From Novosphingobium capsulatum (GTDB lineage: Bacteria; Pseudomonadota; Alphaproteobacteria; Sphingomonadales; Sphingomonadaceae): DNA of 38,864 bases. The stretch's first letter is position 1; each line of letters starts with the position of its first letter. The stretch is from assembly GCA_015661825.1 (NCBI GenBank), contig DQVI01000197.1, positions 1 to 38,864 of the forward strand. The letters are read 5' to 3'. A program made the translations under genes and the position numbers. The notes beneath the pieces were generated by a model. That model saw only the letters and a program-made list of their open reading frames with translations. It was not told the DNA's origin and did not search any database. Below, piece after piece: positions 16,238-24,908 of the stretch.

Positions 16238-17589
16238 CGACCGGACAGGACACTGCCCCCTCCCCGCTCGTGACGGAAGGCGGCAAGACCCAGATCGTGA
16301 TCGTGGGCGGCGGCGCTGCCGGTCTCGAACTGGCGGCCAAGCTCGGCGCGCGCTACGGGCGCAAGAAGCACGACATCATCCTCGTCGACCGTAACCGCAC
16401 CCACATCTGGAAGCCCCTGCTCCACGAAGTGGCCACCGGTTCGCTCGACGCCAACCTCGACGAGACCGGCTATCGCAGCCACTGCCGCCGCTGGGGCTAT
16501 CGCTATTTCCACGGCTCGCTCGAATCGGTCGATCCGCAGCGCCGCCAGGTCATTCTTGCCCCGCTGCTCGACGATGACGGCAGCGAGATCTTCGGTCGCC
16601 ATGCCATCCGCTACGACTATCTGGTCATGGCGACCGGATCGGTCACCAACGATTTCGGCACGCCGGGGGTGGCCCAGAACTGCCTGTTCCTCGACGGACG
16701 CCACCAGGCCGACCGCTTCCGCACCAAGCTGCTCAACCACTGCCTGCGCGTCTCGCGCGAGATGAGCGCCAACCCGTCCGCCGATTCGCGCGTGCGCGTG
16801 GCCATCGTGGGCGCCGGGGCGACCGGGGTCGAACTGTCTGCCGAACTGTTCAACGCCGCCGAGGCGCTGAGCTATTATGGCCTCGAAGTGTTCGATGCCA
16901 GCCGCCTCGAAGTCACCCTGATCGAGGCGGGCCCACGCATCCTGCCCGCCCTGCCCGAGCGCCTCGCCGCCGCCGCCCATGCCGAACTGACCGCGCTGGG
17001 CGTGCGCGTGGCCACTGGCACGCAAGTTGTCGAAGTGACCAGGGATGCCATCATCACCCGCGATGGCGAAGTGATCGAGGCCGATCTCAAGGTCTGGGCC
17101 GCCGGGGTCAAAGGCACGCCGATTGCAGGCGGGCTGGGCAATCTCGAACTGTCGCGCAATGGCCAGATCGTGGTGCGCCCCACGTTGCAGACCACGACCG
17201 ATGATCGCATCTTCGCGATGGGCGACTGCTGCTCGTGCATCCTGCCGGGCAGCGAACGCCCGGTCCCCCCGCGCGCACAAGCCGCCCACCAGATGGCCGA
17301 TACCGTCGCGGAGAACCTCACCCGCATGATGAAGGGCCAGCCGCTCAAGGACTTCGTCTACCACGACCACGGCTCGCTGGTCTCGCTCAGCCGGTTCTCG
17401 ACCGTGGGCAGCCTGATGGGCAATCTGGTCGGCGGGCGCATGGCCGTCGAAGGGCGCCTCGCCCGCTTCGTCTATACCTCGCTCTACCGGATGCACATCA
17501 TCGCCATCCACGGCTGGGTAAAGGGGCTTGCCATGATCGCCATTGGCCGCGTCAACGCGATCATCCGCCCCCGCCTCAAGCTGCACTGA
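16234..17589 (+). CDS. ndh: Type II NADH:quinone oxidoreductase (NAD(P)/FAD-dependent)
   Basis: Single-subunit, non-proton-pumping NADH dehydrogenase that passes electrons to quinone at the cytosolic face of the inner membrane. 451 residues. The FAD-binding motif is VIVGGGAAGLELA (about 22-34), followed by VDRNRTHIWKPLLHEVATG, the typical NDH-2 substrate loop. The second Rossmann motif (VAIVGAGATGVELSAEL, about 189-205) binds NADH. IFAMGDC (near 326) contacts FAD. The C-terminal region, with HGWVKGLAMIAIGRVNAII, is amphipathic and should anchor the protein. Excellent ribosome-binding sequence (GGGGGTGAGG) before the ATG. Not obviously linked to the iron operon upstream. Confidence 0.92.
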   Translation: MTTGQDTAPSPLVTEGGKTQIVIVGGGAAGLELAAKLGARYGRKKHDIILVDRNRTHIWKPLLHEVATGSLDANLDETGYRSHCRRWGYRYFHGSLESVDPQRRQVILAPLLDDDGSEIFGRHAIRYDYLVMATGSVTNDFGTPGVAQNCLFLDGRHQADRFRTKLLNHCLRVSREMSANPSADSRVRVAIVGAGATGVELSAELFNAAEALSYYGLEVFDASRLEVTLIEAGPRILPALPERLAAAAHAELTALGVRVATGTQVVEVTRDAIITRDGEVIEADLKVWAAGVKGTPIAGGLGNLELSRNGQIVVRPTLQTTTDDRIFAMGDCCSCILPGSERPVPPRAQAAHQMADTVAENLTRMMKGQPLKDFVYHDHGSLVSLSRFSTVGSLMGNLVGGRMAVEGRLARFVYTSLYRMHIIAIHGWVKGLAMIAIGRVNAIIRPRLKLH

Positions 17590-17609
17590 TCGCCCGCGCG
17601 CTCAAGAAC

Positions 17610-17760
17610 AAGGAATACCGCAGGGGGCAAAGCCCCCTGCACCCCATCAGCTTTGGACAGGGCAGTGCCTGCTGCCATGCCCGGCATGGCCAATGGCGCA
17701 ACGACTGCCAAAGATAATGGGGTGAAGGGGGCCCTGCCCCCTTCGTCATCCCTTTTCTTC
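17610..17760. repeat. Dispersed repeat copy B, paired inverted arms
   Basis: Left arm 17619-17656 and right arm 17708-17745 are 38-base inverted copies of each other, about 80% identical; each contains its own GGGGGC...GCCCCC hairpin. The internal 51 bases contain a smaller palindromic core (GCCATGCCCGGCATGGC). The whole matches copy A at 12141-12240 in reverse orientation. It fills the gap between the convergent ndh and MarR-type genes, so it is likely also a bidirectional terminator. The layout resembles REP pairs or a MITE. Confidence 0.75.
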
Positions 17761-17768
17761 AGCCGCGA

Positions 17769-18929
17769 TCAGACGAGCGTGCCACTGCCCGAGCCCAGCT
17801 CGGCGAAATAGCGGGCCATGGCGTCCGCAGCCTTGTCGGTCAGGGTGATGAAGGCGCGACGGCGGTCGGTTTCGTCGTCCACCCTTTGCAGCAGGCCTGC
17901 CTCGGTCATCTGGCCGATCCAGCGCAGCGCGGTCGTCGGCGGGACGCCCGAGGCGATGCACAGCGAGGTGACCGACACACGCACATGTTCGACCCGCGCG
18001 GCGGTGAGGTCGAGCAGCATGTCCCAGGCCGGATCGGCAAAGAGATCGCCCTCGAAATAGCGGGCGCGCACCTGACGCTGGCGGATGATCTTGCGGATCA
18101 GACGCGGATCGGGCAGCGGCGGGCGCGCGGTGCGGACCAGACGGTCTGACCCTTCGTCGACACGCGGCGCGCTGTCCGCCTCGCCCTGAAAGCGGAAGGC
18201 CGAGGGGCTTTCGACATCGGCCCCGCCCGACGAGAGTTGTTCGAGGCGCGCGGCGATGGTGGTGACCTGCTCGGTCAGGCGCAGCAGGGTGAGCCGGTCT
18301 TCCTCGCCCAGTTCGCGCACGCGGTTGCCCGTCCGGGCCAGCATGCGGCCCAGCGCGATCACCCGCTCGGCCCGGCTGGGGTTGACCAGAATCTGTGCCT
18401 CGGACTGGTCGAGACAGCCGAACACATCGTCGAGCGCGCCGATACTGGTGGAGACCACCAGTTGCGCCCCGCGCTGCCCCACATGCATCGCCAGCCACGC
18501 CAGCGCGGCCAGCCCCGCCCCCTCGATCACCGGGCAATCGACCAGCACCAGATCCCCCGGCACGAGCGCATCGGGGCCCCGGTCGTTGGAAGGCGCACCG
18601 AGCCCCCCGCTTGCAGCGCCACCACGATCATTGTCGGGGCTGCGTTCGAGCAGGCTTTCCAGCGTGGACGACCGGGCCACATGCAGACCCGCAGCGGTGG
18701 CATCTTCGGCGATTTCGGCCCGCAGATAGCCCCTGTCGGCAAAAATCGACACCGCGACCGCGGCCACCCCCGGCCCCCGGCCATAGGCGCCGTCCCCGCC
18801 CGGCGTGGAGCCCCAATCCTGCCCCCATGCGCCCTCAAGGGCCCGAGACGACGAACCGCCGCCCGACACAGGGCCTGAAATCAGGGAATTGGCCTGACCA
18901 AAATCGAAACGCGCCGCAGACTGCCCCAT
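17769..18929 (-). CDS. MarR-type winged-helix protein with an N-terminal receiver-like domain
   Basis: 386 residues, much longer than a normal MarR protein (about 150). Residues 1-50 are low-complexity. Residues 54-200 look like an alternating alpha/beta domain (VAAVAVSIF, LVLVDCP with Asp131, AQLVVSTSI, AQILVNPS), reminiscent of a response-regulator receiver fold, with a Ser/Gly/Asp-rich insertion at about 97-125. Residues 205-235 are helical. The winged helix is at 278-376 (TSLCIASGVPPTTALRWIGQ, then GLLQRV...DRRRAFITLT). The ATG at 18929 is chosen; the frame extends 36 bases further. The signal sensed and the targets are unknown. Sphingomonads often carry such proteins. Convergent with ndh. 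Confidence 0.8.
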   Translation of the reverse strand: MGQSAARFDFGQANSLISGPVSGGGSSSRALEGAWGQDWGSTPGGDGAYGRGPGVAAVAVSIFADRGYLRAEIAEDATAAGLHVARSSTLESLLERSPDNDRGGAASGGLGAPSNDRGPDALVPGDLVLVDCPVIEGAGLAALAWLAMHVGQRGAQLVVSTSIGALDDVFGCLDQSEAQILVNPSRAERVIALGRMLARTGNRVRELGEEDRLTLLRLTEQVTTIAARLEQLSSGGADVESPSAFRFQGEADSAPRVDEGSDRLVRTARPPLPDPRLIRKIIRQRQVRARYFEGDLFADPAWDMLLDLTAARVEHVRVSVTSLCIASGVPPTTALRWIGQMTEAGLLQRVDDETDRRRAFITLTDKAADAMARYFAELGSGSGTLV

Positions 18930-19140
18930 TGTCCCCACACTCCGTAAAATCGCGTATGCGAACACTTGCGGAACAAATCAGGATCAGGTCAACGCCAGAT
19001 ACTTCGATTCTGGATCAAGGATCGGTGCGTTTTGGTCCTACCCCGCCAGAGCGCTCGCATATTTACTCGATTTCGGAGGAGATCGGTCGGCACGCCGGGA
19101 AAGCCGCCCGGCTCTCGGTTCACAGACAACAAACAAAAGC

Positions 19141-19167
19141 GGCGGCAGCGCCAGAAGCGCCGCCGCC
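19141..19167 (-). terminator. Intrinsic terminator of purA
   Basis: An 11-bp GC-rich stem (19141-19151 with 19157-19167, one G-U in RNA) with a 5-base loop, followed on the minus strand by a T-rich run (CTTTTGTTTGTTGT). Begins 30 bases after the purA stop codon. Confidence 0.85.
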
Positions 19168-19196
19168 GCCTTGCAAGCAAGCCTGTCCTGCCGCGA

Positions 19197-20486
19197 TCAG
19201 TCCACGAAGGGATCGCGCACGAGGATGGTATCTTCACGCTCGGGCGAGGTGCTGACGAGCGCCACCGGGGTCTCGATCAGTTCCTGCACGCGCTGGATGT
19301 ACTTGATCGCCTGGGCGGGCAGATCAGCCCACGAGCGCGCACCGGCGGTGGTGCCCTGCCAGCCGTCCATTTCCTCGTAGATCGGCTCGACCGCGGCCTG
19401 GTCGGCAGCGTGGCTGGGGAAGTAATCGATCACCTTGCCGTTGAGGCGGTAGCCGATGCAGATCTTCACCTTGTCGAAGCCGTCGAGCACGTCGAGCTTG
19501 GTCAGCGCGATGCCGGTCACGCCCGAAATGGCGCAGGACTGGCGGGTGAGCACGGCGTCGAACCAGCCGCAGCGGCGCTTGCGCCCCGTGACGGTGCCGA
19601 ATTCATGGCCGCGTTCGCCAAGGCGCTGGCCCACTTCGTCTTCCAGTTCGGTCGGGAACGGGCCCGAGCCGACGCGCGTGGTATAGGCCTTGACGATGCC
19701 CAGCACGAAGCCGGTCGCCGCCGGGCCGAGGCCCGAACCCGAGGCCGCCGTGCCCGAAACCGTGTTCGACGAAGTGACGAACGGATAGGTCCCGTGGTCG
19801 ACATCGAGCAGGACACCCTGCGCGCCTTCGAACAGGATGCGCGCACCGGCCTTGCGCACGGCGTTCAGGCGCTTCCACACCGGCTGGGCGAACTGAAGCA
19901 CGAAAGGCGCGATTTCGCGCAGTTCGGCCAGCATCGCCTCACGGTCGACCGGCGGCTGGCCGAAACCGGCGCGCAGCGCGTCGTGGTGGGCACACAGGCG
20001 GTCGAGCTGGGCGTCGAGCGCGTCGAGGTGGGCCAGATCGCACACGCGGATCGCGCGGCGGCCAACCTTGTCTTCATAGGCCGGGCCGATGCCGCGACCG
20101 GTCGTGCCGATCTTGCCAGCGCCAGCGGCGGTTTCGCGCAAGCCATCGAGGTCGCGGTGCATGGGCAGGATCAGCGGGCAATTGTCGGCAATCGCGAAAT
20201 TGTCGGCGTTGATTTCCACGCCCTGGCCCGAAAGCTTCTCGATTTCGGCCTTGAGCGCCCAGGGATCGAGCACCACGCCATTGCCGATGATCGACAGCGT
20301 GCCGGTGACGATGCCCGAGGGCAGCAGCGAGAGCTTGTAGACCTGCTCGCCCACGACGAGGGTGTGGCCGGCATTGTGCCCGCCCTGGAAACGCACGACA
20401 GCGTCGGCCCGGCTGGCGAGCCAGTCGACGATCTTGCCTTTGCCTTCATCGCCCCACTGGGCGCCGATCACGGTTACATTGGCCAT
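19197..20486 (-). CDS. purA: Adenylosuccinate synthetase
   Basis: Condenses IMP and aspartate with GTP hydrolysis to adenylosuccinate, the first committed step to AMP. 429 residues, normal length. The GTP-binding and catalytic loop WGDEGKGK carries Asp13; His41 lies in GGHNAGHT. Other signatures are [35 protein letters not shown] and the base-binding region near the C-terminus. GGAGGAG lies 7 bases before the ATG. hisZ lies upstream on the same strand with a 175-base gap that contains its own promoter candidate, and an intrinsic terminator follows. Confidence 0.98.
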   Translation of the reverse strand: MANVTVIGAQWGDEGKGKIVDWLASRADAVVRFQGGHNAGHTLVVGEQVYKLSLLPSGIVTGTLSIIGNGVVLDPWALKAEIEKLSGQGVEINADNFAIADNCPLILPMHRDLDGLRETAAGAGKIGTTGRGIGPAYEDKVGRRAIRVCDLAHLDALDAQLDRLCAHHDALRAGFGQPPVDREAMLAELREIAPFVLQFAQPVWKRLNAVRKAGARILFEGAQGVLLDVDHGTYPFVTSSNTVSGTAASGSGLGPAATGFVLGIVKAYTTRVGSGPFPTELEDEVGQRLGERGHEFGTVTGRKRRCGWFDAVLTRQSCAISGVTGIALTKLDVLDGFDKVKICIGYRLNGKVIDYFPSHAADQAAVEPIYEEMDGWQGTTAGARSWADLPAQAIKYIQRVQELIETPVALVSTSPEREDTILVRDPFVD

Positions 20487-20594
20487 AGATACACTCCTCC
20501 ACCCTGCCAGGTGGATCCAGACAACGCCCTTCGACAGGACTCGGCGTAGTGGATGGTCAGATGGACGCGCACGGGCGCCCGAGGTGCGGGTGGC

Positions 20595-20624
20595 GCCCTA
20601 GGGGGAGCGCCACCGTAAAGTCAA
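20595..20624 (-). promoter_or_regulatory. Candidate purA promoter
   Basis: On the minus strand TTGACT (20624-20619) is followed after 18 bases by TAGGGC (20600-20595), or after 17 by CTAGGG. It lies about 110 bases before the purA ATG, leaving a leader of roughly 100 bases. The CTTGAC...CTAGG form is shared with the tRNA-Lys candidate. Weak -10, hence moderate confidence. Confidence 0.45.
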
Positions 20625-20661
20625 GCCGGGACGGCCAGATTCTAGGCGCTCAGAGCGCCGC

Positions 20662-21789
20662 TCAGAGCGCCTCTGGGCCATCGGCACCCAGCACATGGCT
20701 GCACCCGAGCGTCGCGGCCTCGTCCGCCTCGCTCAGCGCGGCCACCGTGCGCCAGCCGATCGCGCGCAGGCGTTCGGCGGCCTGCACATCGTGGCCGAGC
20801 GGCAGGAACAGCTTGTCGGGCGCGGGTTCGCTGCCCGCCAGAAGGTCGATCAGCGCATCGGGATAGAGCGAGAAGCCGGTGGCCACTTCGCCGTGTTCCA
20901 TGCCACCGGGAACGGCGATGCGATAGGTGCCGCCCCGGCCCAGCGCCCCGCGCACGCCTTCGGCATAGAGCACGAAACCGAACCACGACTGATATTCGAA
21001 GCCATGACGCTCGGCCGGATCGAGCGTGAGCCGCGCCCGCCCGCCCAGACGCGCGGCAATCGCGCGCAAGGCGTCGATACGGCCCGCCAGAACCCCGCCC
21101 GCGTCGATCGCCGCGAGCTTCTCGATGGCGGTATCGAAATCGCCGGTTGCATAGAGCAGCGGGACATAGGCCTCCCCGCCCGCCTCGACGAGGCCGCCTG
21201 CGTCCTTGGTGTCGAGTTCGCGGCGCACCGCGTCGATCTGGCCCGGCGCCAGCGGCAGGGCCTTTTCGGCCAGCGTATCGACCAGATCGGGCAGCGTGAA
21301 ATCGACGCTCACCCCGCGCGCGCCGGCTGCCTGAAGCGCTTCGATGGCAACGGCCACCACTTCGGCGGCGGCGGCCACGTTGTCGACGCCGATCAGTTCG
21401 GCCCCGCACTGAAGCTTTTCACGCGCCGGATCGAGCCCGGCGCCCTTGATCGTGACCACCTGCCCCGCATAGCACAGGCGCAGCGGACGCGGCGCGCTGG
21501 CCAGCCGGGTGCCCGCGATACGGCCGATCTGCGGCGTGATGTCGCTGCGCAGGGCCATCATCCGCAGCGACTGCGGATCGACGAAGCGGAACATCCGGCG
21601 CGAGCTGATCCCGGCCATGCGGCTGGCGAGCGAGCGTTCGAACTCGATCATCGGGGGCAGCACGCGGTCGTAGCCATGGCCCTCCATCACGCCATGGATC
21701 GTGCGCATGACACGCGTGGCGGTGGCCGCCGCACGCGGGAGACGGTCTTCGAGGCCTTCTGGCAGGAGATCGGGATCGCTGGTGTCCAT
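20662..21789 (-). CDS. hisZ: ATP phosphoribosyltransferase regulatory subunit HisZ
   Basis: Histidyl-tRNA-synthetase-like protein that pairs with the short form of HisG in histidine synthesis; it lacks synthetase activity. 375 residues. Class II synthetase motifs remain recognisable: LPPMIEFERSL (motif 1 area), FRFVDPQSLRMMALRSDITPQIGRIA (motif 2 area) and a C-terminal GRGGTYRIAVPGGMEHGEVATGFSL (motif 3 area). No anticodon-binding domain follows, which separates it from HisS. The ATG at 21789 is preferred over a TTG 21 bases upstream. Lies just before purA, an arrangement seen in many alphaproteobacteria. hisG is not in the window. A short palindrome (20645-20659) sits directly after the stop. 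Confidence 0.92.
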   Translation of the reverse strand: MDTSDPDLLPEGLEDRLPRAAATATRVMRTIHGVMEGHGYDRVLPPMIEFERSLASRMAGISSRRMFRFVDPQSLRMMALRSDITPQIGRIAGTRLASAPRPLRLCYAGQVVTIKGAGLDPAREKLQCGAELIGVDNVAAAAEVVAVAIEALQAAGARGVSVDFTLPDLVDTLAEKALPLAPGQIDAVRRELDTKDAGGLVEAGGEAYVPLLYATGDFDTAIEKLAAIDAGGVLAGRIDALRAIAARLGGRARLTLDPAERHGFEYQSWFGFVLYAEGVRGALGRGGTYRIAVPGGMEHGEVATGFSLYPDALIDLLAGSEPAPDKLFLPLGHDVQAAERLRAIGWRTVAALSEADEAATLGCSHVLGADGPEAL

Positions 21790-21943
21790 GGGCCGGGCCT
21801 TTAGCGGCAATAGGCGCGGGGGGACAGGGGGAAACCGCGCAGACCATACCTTCTTCGGGCCAGAATCGCCCCGGTTCGCCCCCTGTTCGCCCCCCCCTGT
21901 TCGCTCAGGCCCGGTTCACCCGGCGCGCGCCAGAGCAAAGGTC

Positions 21944-22123
21944 ATGGTTGTCGTCGGTTGTCTCGCCCTGCTCGTCTTTCCCATCCTCGGCCTGATCGCC
22001 GGAGGCCTGATCGCCGGGCGCACCGGGGCCGAATGGGGGGCTGGCGTGGGCCTGATCCTGGCCCTCGCACTCTGTGGAACGACCGGCTCGATGCTGATCA
22101 AGGCCGCCCGGAAACGGGTCTGA
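21944..22123 (+). CDS. Small membrane protein, unknown function
   Basis: 59 residues with two hydrophobic helices (about 1-25, CLALLVFPILGLIAGGLIAG, and 31-51, GAGVGLILALALCGTTG) and a short basic C-terminal tail (KAARKR). Glycine-rich helix faces suggest tight packing. The frame is open upstream to 21701 but that part overlaps hisZ antisense; the ATG at 21944 begins the hydrophobic region. A short AAAGG lies very close to the ATG. Its last 26 bases overlap the end of the convergent gene. No family recognised. Confidence 0.55.
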   Translation: MVVVGCLALLVFPILGLIAGGLIAGRTGAEWGAGVGLILALALCGTTGSMLIKAARKRV

Positions 22124-22502
22124 TCCGCCCGCGATTCCCGTGCGAGAGACGGCGCAGGTTGGAGCGCACCTTGCGGCGATAGAGCCGCACGACCCGCGTG
22201 GCCTGCTGCTCGGCCCCGGGGAACGCACGGGTGCCCCAGGCCGCCTGCCAGTTCGCATCGGCCAGATGCCACCAGACTTCGCCCAGCGCCTCGACCTTTT
22301 CGGCCACCATGCGCCCGCTTTCATCGCCCACGCGCGGATCGCCCGCGGCGATCATCATCAGGCGCGCGGCAATCACGCCCGCCGCCTCGCTGCACAAAAG
22401 GGCCTGTTCGCTCCACAACCGGATCATCCGGCTGGCCTGCGCCGTAACCTGGGCACGGGCTTCGCCAAAGCTGGCGGCGGGATCAGAGGTAATGCAGAAC
22501 AT
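22098..22502 (-). CDS. Conserved-looking hypothetical protein, possibly phasin-like
   Basis: 134 residues, mostly predicted helix: an amphipathic segment EARAQVTAQASRMIRLWSEQ, a central EAAGVIAARLMMIAAGDP, WWHLADANWQAAW, and a strongly basic C-terminus (RLYRRKVRSNLRRLSHGNRGR). Length and helix content resemble phasin-type proteins, but the similarity is too vague to assign function. ATG at 22502 with GAGG 7 bases upstream. Its 3' end overlaps the small membrane protein gene tail to tail by 26 bases. Confidence 0.6.
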   Translation of the reverse strand: MFCITSDPAASFGEARAQVTAQASRMIRLWSEQALLCSEAAGVIAARLMMIAAGDPRVGDESGRMVAEKVEALGEVWWHLADANWQAAWGTRAFPGAEQQATRVVRLYRRKVRSNLRRLSHGNRGRIRPVSGRP

Positions 22503-22679
22503 CAAAGGCCTCGCAAACGCGGATCGGCATGGTCACACGGGCCGACAGGCACGTGGAAGAACAGGCGATTCCCGAAGCCTCATACCACGGCAGACATGCC
22601 CGCGCGCCTCGGTTTTTTGCAGTGCAGCGAAATTGGACGCAAGTCGCCCAAAGTGTGACATTCCGGCCTGCCCGTCCCC

Positions 22680-23030
22680 TCAGGGCCTGCTGTCGAGATA
22701 GGCCCGAACCGCATCCTGGACATGGCGAAAACGGTCTCCGCCCAGATGCTTGCCGCCATACCAGCGGGTGACGACGACGAGGTGGTCGTCCACCCCCTCA
22801 CGTTCGAGCATGCGCAGGATGATCATGCCCGCCCCGCTCTCGCCATCGTCGTTCTTGACGGGCCCGGCAGCACACCGCAGCCCCCAGGAATTGTGCGTGG
22901 CACGCGCAAACTTCTTGTTGGTCTTGAGCGCGGCAACCAGCGCGCGGGCTTCCTCCACGCTCGTACACGGCGCGCCCGACACCGCATATTTCGAGCCCCG
23001 GTCGCTCAGGATATTGTCCAGCGTGCGCAT
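22680..23030 (-). CDS. YigZ/IMPACT (UPF0029) family protein, short form
   Basis: 116 residues corresponding to the IMPACT N-terminal fold. Family features are DRGSKY near the start, FARATHNSWGLR, the conserved NDDGESGAGMIILRMLE and VVVTRWYGGKHLGG. Bacterial YigZ proteins are usually about 200 residues with a second C-terminal domain, which is missing here. Role unclear in the family at large; the eukaryotic relative acts on translation control. ATG at 23030 without a strong ribosome-binding site. Downstream of serA but separated by a terminator. Confidence 0.85.
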   Translation of the reverse strand: MRTLDNILSDRGSKYAVSGAPCTSVEEARALVAALKTNKKFARATHNSWGLRCAAGPVKNDDGESGAGMIILRMLEREGVDDHLVVVTRWYGGKHLGGDRFRHVQDAVRAYLDSRP

Positions 23031-23061
23031 GGGCGGGCCATAGCCGCACCGGGCATGAATG

Positions 23062-23102
23062 CAAGAAAAGGGGCGGCCCCGCGCATGCGCGGAACCGCCC
23101 CT
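23062..23102 (-). terminator. Intrinsic terminator of serA
   Basis: The arm 23069-23076 pairs with 23095-23102, with an inner palindrome CCGCGCATGCGCGG (23079-23092). On the minus strand it is followed by CTTTTCTT. It begins about 75 bases after the serA stop and separates serA from the YigZ-type gene. Confidence 0.85.
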
Positions 23103-23178
23103 CCCTCAACAGTCTTCAATGGGCAGCCCCCCAACGGGCCGCCCCCGAGAGACCGGCAAGATCAAAAGGCCGGCAAGA

Positions 23179-24762
23179 TCAGAACTTGAGGGCCTTGATC
23201 ACGCGCACGCCGGGAATCTCGCGCGCGGAAGCCAGCACCGCCTCGCTGACCGGGCTGTCGACCGAGAGCAGCAGCACGGCCTCGCCACCGGCTTCGCGGC
23301 GACCGAGGTGGAACGTGCCGATGTTGATGCCCGACTGGCCCAGCAGGGTGCCGATCGAACCGATGAAGCCGGGCGCGTCGGTGTTGACGATGTAGAGCAT
23401 GTCGCCATCGAGGTCGGCCTCGATGCCGATGCCGAAGATCTCGACCAGACGCGGCTGGCCATTGCCGAACAGCGTGCCGGCCACCGAACGGTCGCCCTGG
23501 CTGGTGCTGACGGTCACGCGGACCAGCGTGCGGTATTCGCCTTCGCGGTCATGGCGCACTTCGCGCACGTCAAGGCCGCGTTCCTTGGCCAGGAACGGCG
23601 CGTTGACCATGTTCACGGTGTCCGAATACTGCTTCATCACGCCGGTCAGGACCGCCGCGGTGATCGGCTTCTGGTTGAGCTGGGCGGCAGCACCTTCGAC
23701 CTCGATGGCGATCTTGGTCAGGTTGTCGTGGGCCAGCTGGCCGACCAGGGTGCCCAGCTTTTCGGCCAGCGCCATGTAGGGCTTGAGCTTGGGGGCTTCT
23801 TCAGCCGAGAGCGAGGGCATGTTGAGCGCGTTGGTCACGCCGCCGGTCACGAGGAAGTCGGCCATCTGCTCGGCAACCTGAAGCGCGACGTTGACCTGTG
23901 CTTCGGTGGTCGAGGCGCCCAGATGCGGGGTGCAGATGAAGTTGGGGGTGCCGAACAGCGGGCTTTCCTTGGCCGGTTCGGTTTCGAACACGTCGAGCGC
24001 GGCGCCCGCGATGTGGCCCGAGTCGAGCAGGTCCTTGAGCGCCTTCTCGTCGATCAGGCCGCCACGCGCACAGTTGACGATGCGCACGCCCTTCTTGGTC
24101 TTGGCGAGGTTTTCCGCCGAGAGGATGTTGCGGGTCTGGTCGGTCAGCGGGGTGTGGAGGGTGATGAAGTCGGCCTTGGCCAGCAGCGTGTCGAGGTCGG
24201 CCTTCTCAACGCCCATTTCCACGGCGCGCTCGGGCGTCAGGAAGGGATCGAACGCCACGACCTTCATGCGCAGGCCCAGCGCGCGGCTGGCAACGATCGA
24301 CCCGATGTTGCCCGCGCCGATCAGGCCGAGCGTCTTGCCGGTCACTTCCACGCCCATGAAGCGGTTCTTTTCCCACTTGCCGGCCTGGGTCGAGGCGTCG
24401 GCCTCGGGCAGCTGGCGGGCAAGCGCGAACATCAGCGCGATGGCGTGTTCGGCGGTGGTGATCGAGTTGCCGAACGGGGTGTTCATCACCACCACGCCCT
24501 TGGCCGAGGCTGCCGGGATGTCGACATTGTCAACGCCGATGCCGGCGCGCCCGACGACCTTGAGGTTGGTGGCCGCTTCAAGGATTTCCTTGGTCACCTT
24601 GGTCGACGAACGGATGGCGAGGCCATCGTACTGGCCGATGATCGCCTTGAGTTCTTCCGGGGTCTTGCCGGTGATCACGTCCACGTCGCAGCCGCGCTCC
24701 TGGAAGATGCGGGCGGCGTTGGGATCCATCTTGTCGGAAATCAGAACCTTGGGCTTGGTCAT
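23179..24762 (-). CDS. serA: D-3-phosphoglycerate dehydrogenase
   Basis: First step of serine synthesis: oxidises 3-phosphoglycerate to 3-phosphohydroxypyruvate with NAD+. 527 residues, the long form. Rossmann motif GLIGAGNIGS (146-155); catalytic residues Arg233 (CARGGLID), Glu262 (TEPAKE) and His280 (PHLGAST). After the catalytic part comes an intervening domain (about 315-450) and a C-terminal ACT domain (from about 455: DAPGFIGSIGTLLGQSGINIG), which usually mediates allosteric control. GGAG lies 8 bases before the ATG. serC lies 146 bases upstream on the same strand and is likely co-expressed. A short 17-base-period direct repeat (23153-23164 and 23170-23181) overlaps the stop codon. Confidence 0.98.
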   Translation of the reverse strand: MTKPKVLISDKMDPNAARIFQERGCDVDVITGKTPEELKAIIGQYDGLAIRSSTKVTKEILEAATNLKVVGRAGIGVDNVDIPAASAKGVVVMNTPFGNSITTAEHAIALMFALARQLPEADASTQAGKWEKNRFMGVEVTGKTLGLIGAGNIGSIVASRALGLRMKVVAFDPFLTPERAVEMGVEKADLDTLLAKADFITLHTPLTDQTRNILSAENLAKTKKGVRIVNCARGGLIDEKALKDLLDSGHIAGAALDVFETEPAKESPLFGTPNFICTPHLGASTTEAQVNVALQVAEQMADFLVTGGVTNALNMPSLSAEEAPKLKPYMALAEKLGTLVGQLAHDNLTKIAIEVEGAAAQLNQKPITAAVLTGVMKQYSDTVNMVNAPFLAKERGLDVREVRHDREGEYRTLVRVTVSTSQGDRSVAGTLFGNGQPRLVEIFGIGIEADLDGDMLYIVNTDAPGFIGSIGTLLGQSGINIGTFHLGRREAGGEAVLLLSVDSPVSEAVLASAREIPGVRVIKALKF

Positions 24763-24862
24763 GGTCTTGGCTCCATACCCCCGGACACAAGGGGGCGCAG
24801 CGGCACGCGCAACGACGCGGCCACGGGAAAAACGGGAAAGAAGAAGGATGGTGTATGGCAGC

Positions 24863-24895
24863 TCCCGCTATCCGTCCGCAGGACGGACAGCGGGA
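24863..24895 (-). terminator. Long hairpin between serC and serA
   Basis: A 15-bp stem (24863-24877 with 24881-24895, one G-U in RNA) around a 3-base loop, 14 bases after the serC stop. No T-tract follows. It could terminate part of the transcripts or stabilise the serC part of a shared message. Confidence 0.55.
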
Positions 24896-24908
24896 CTTGT
24901 CTGCAAGA

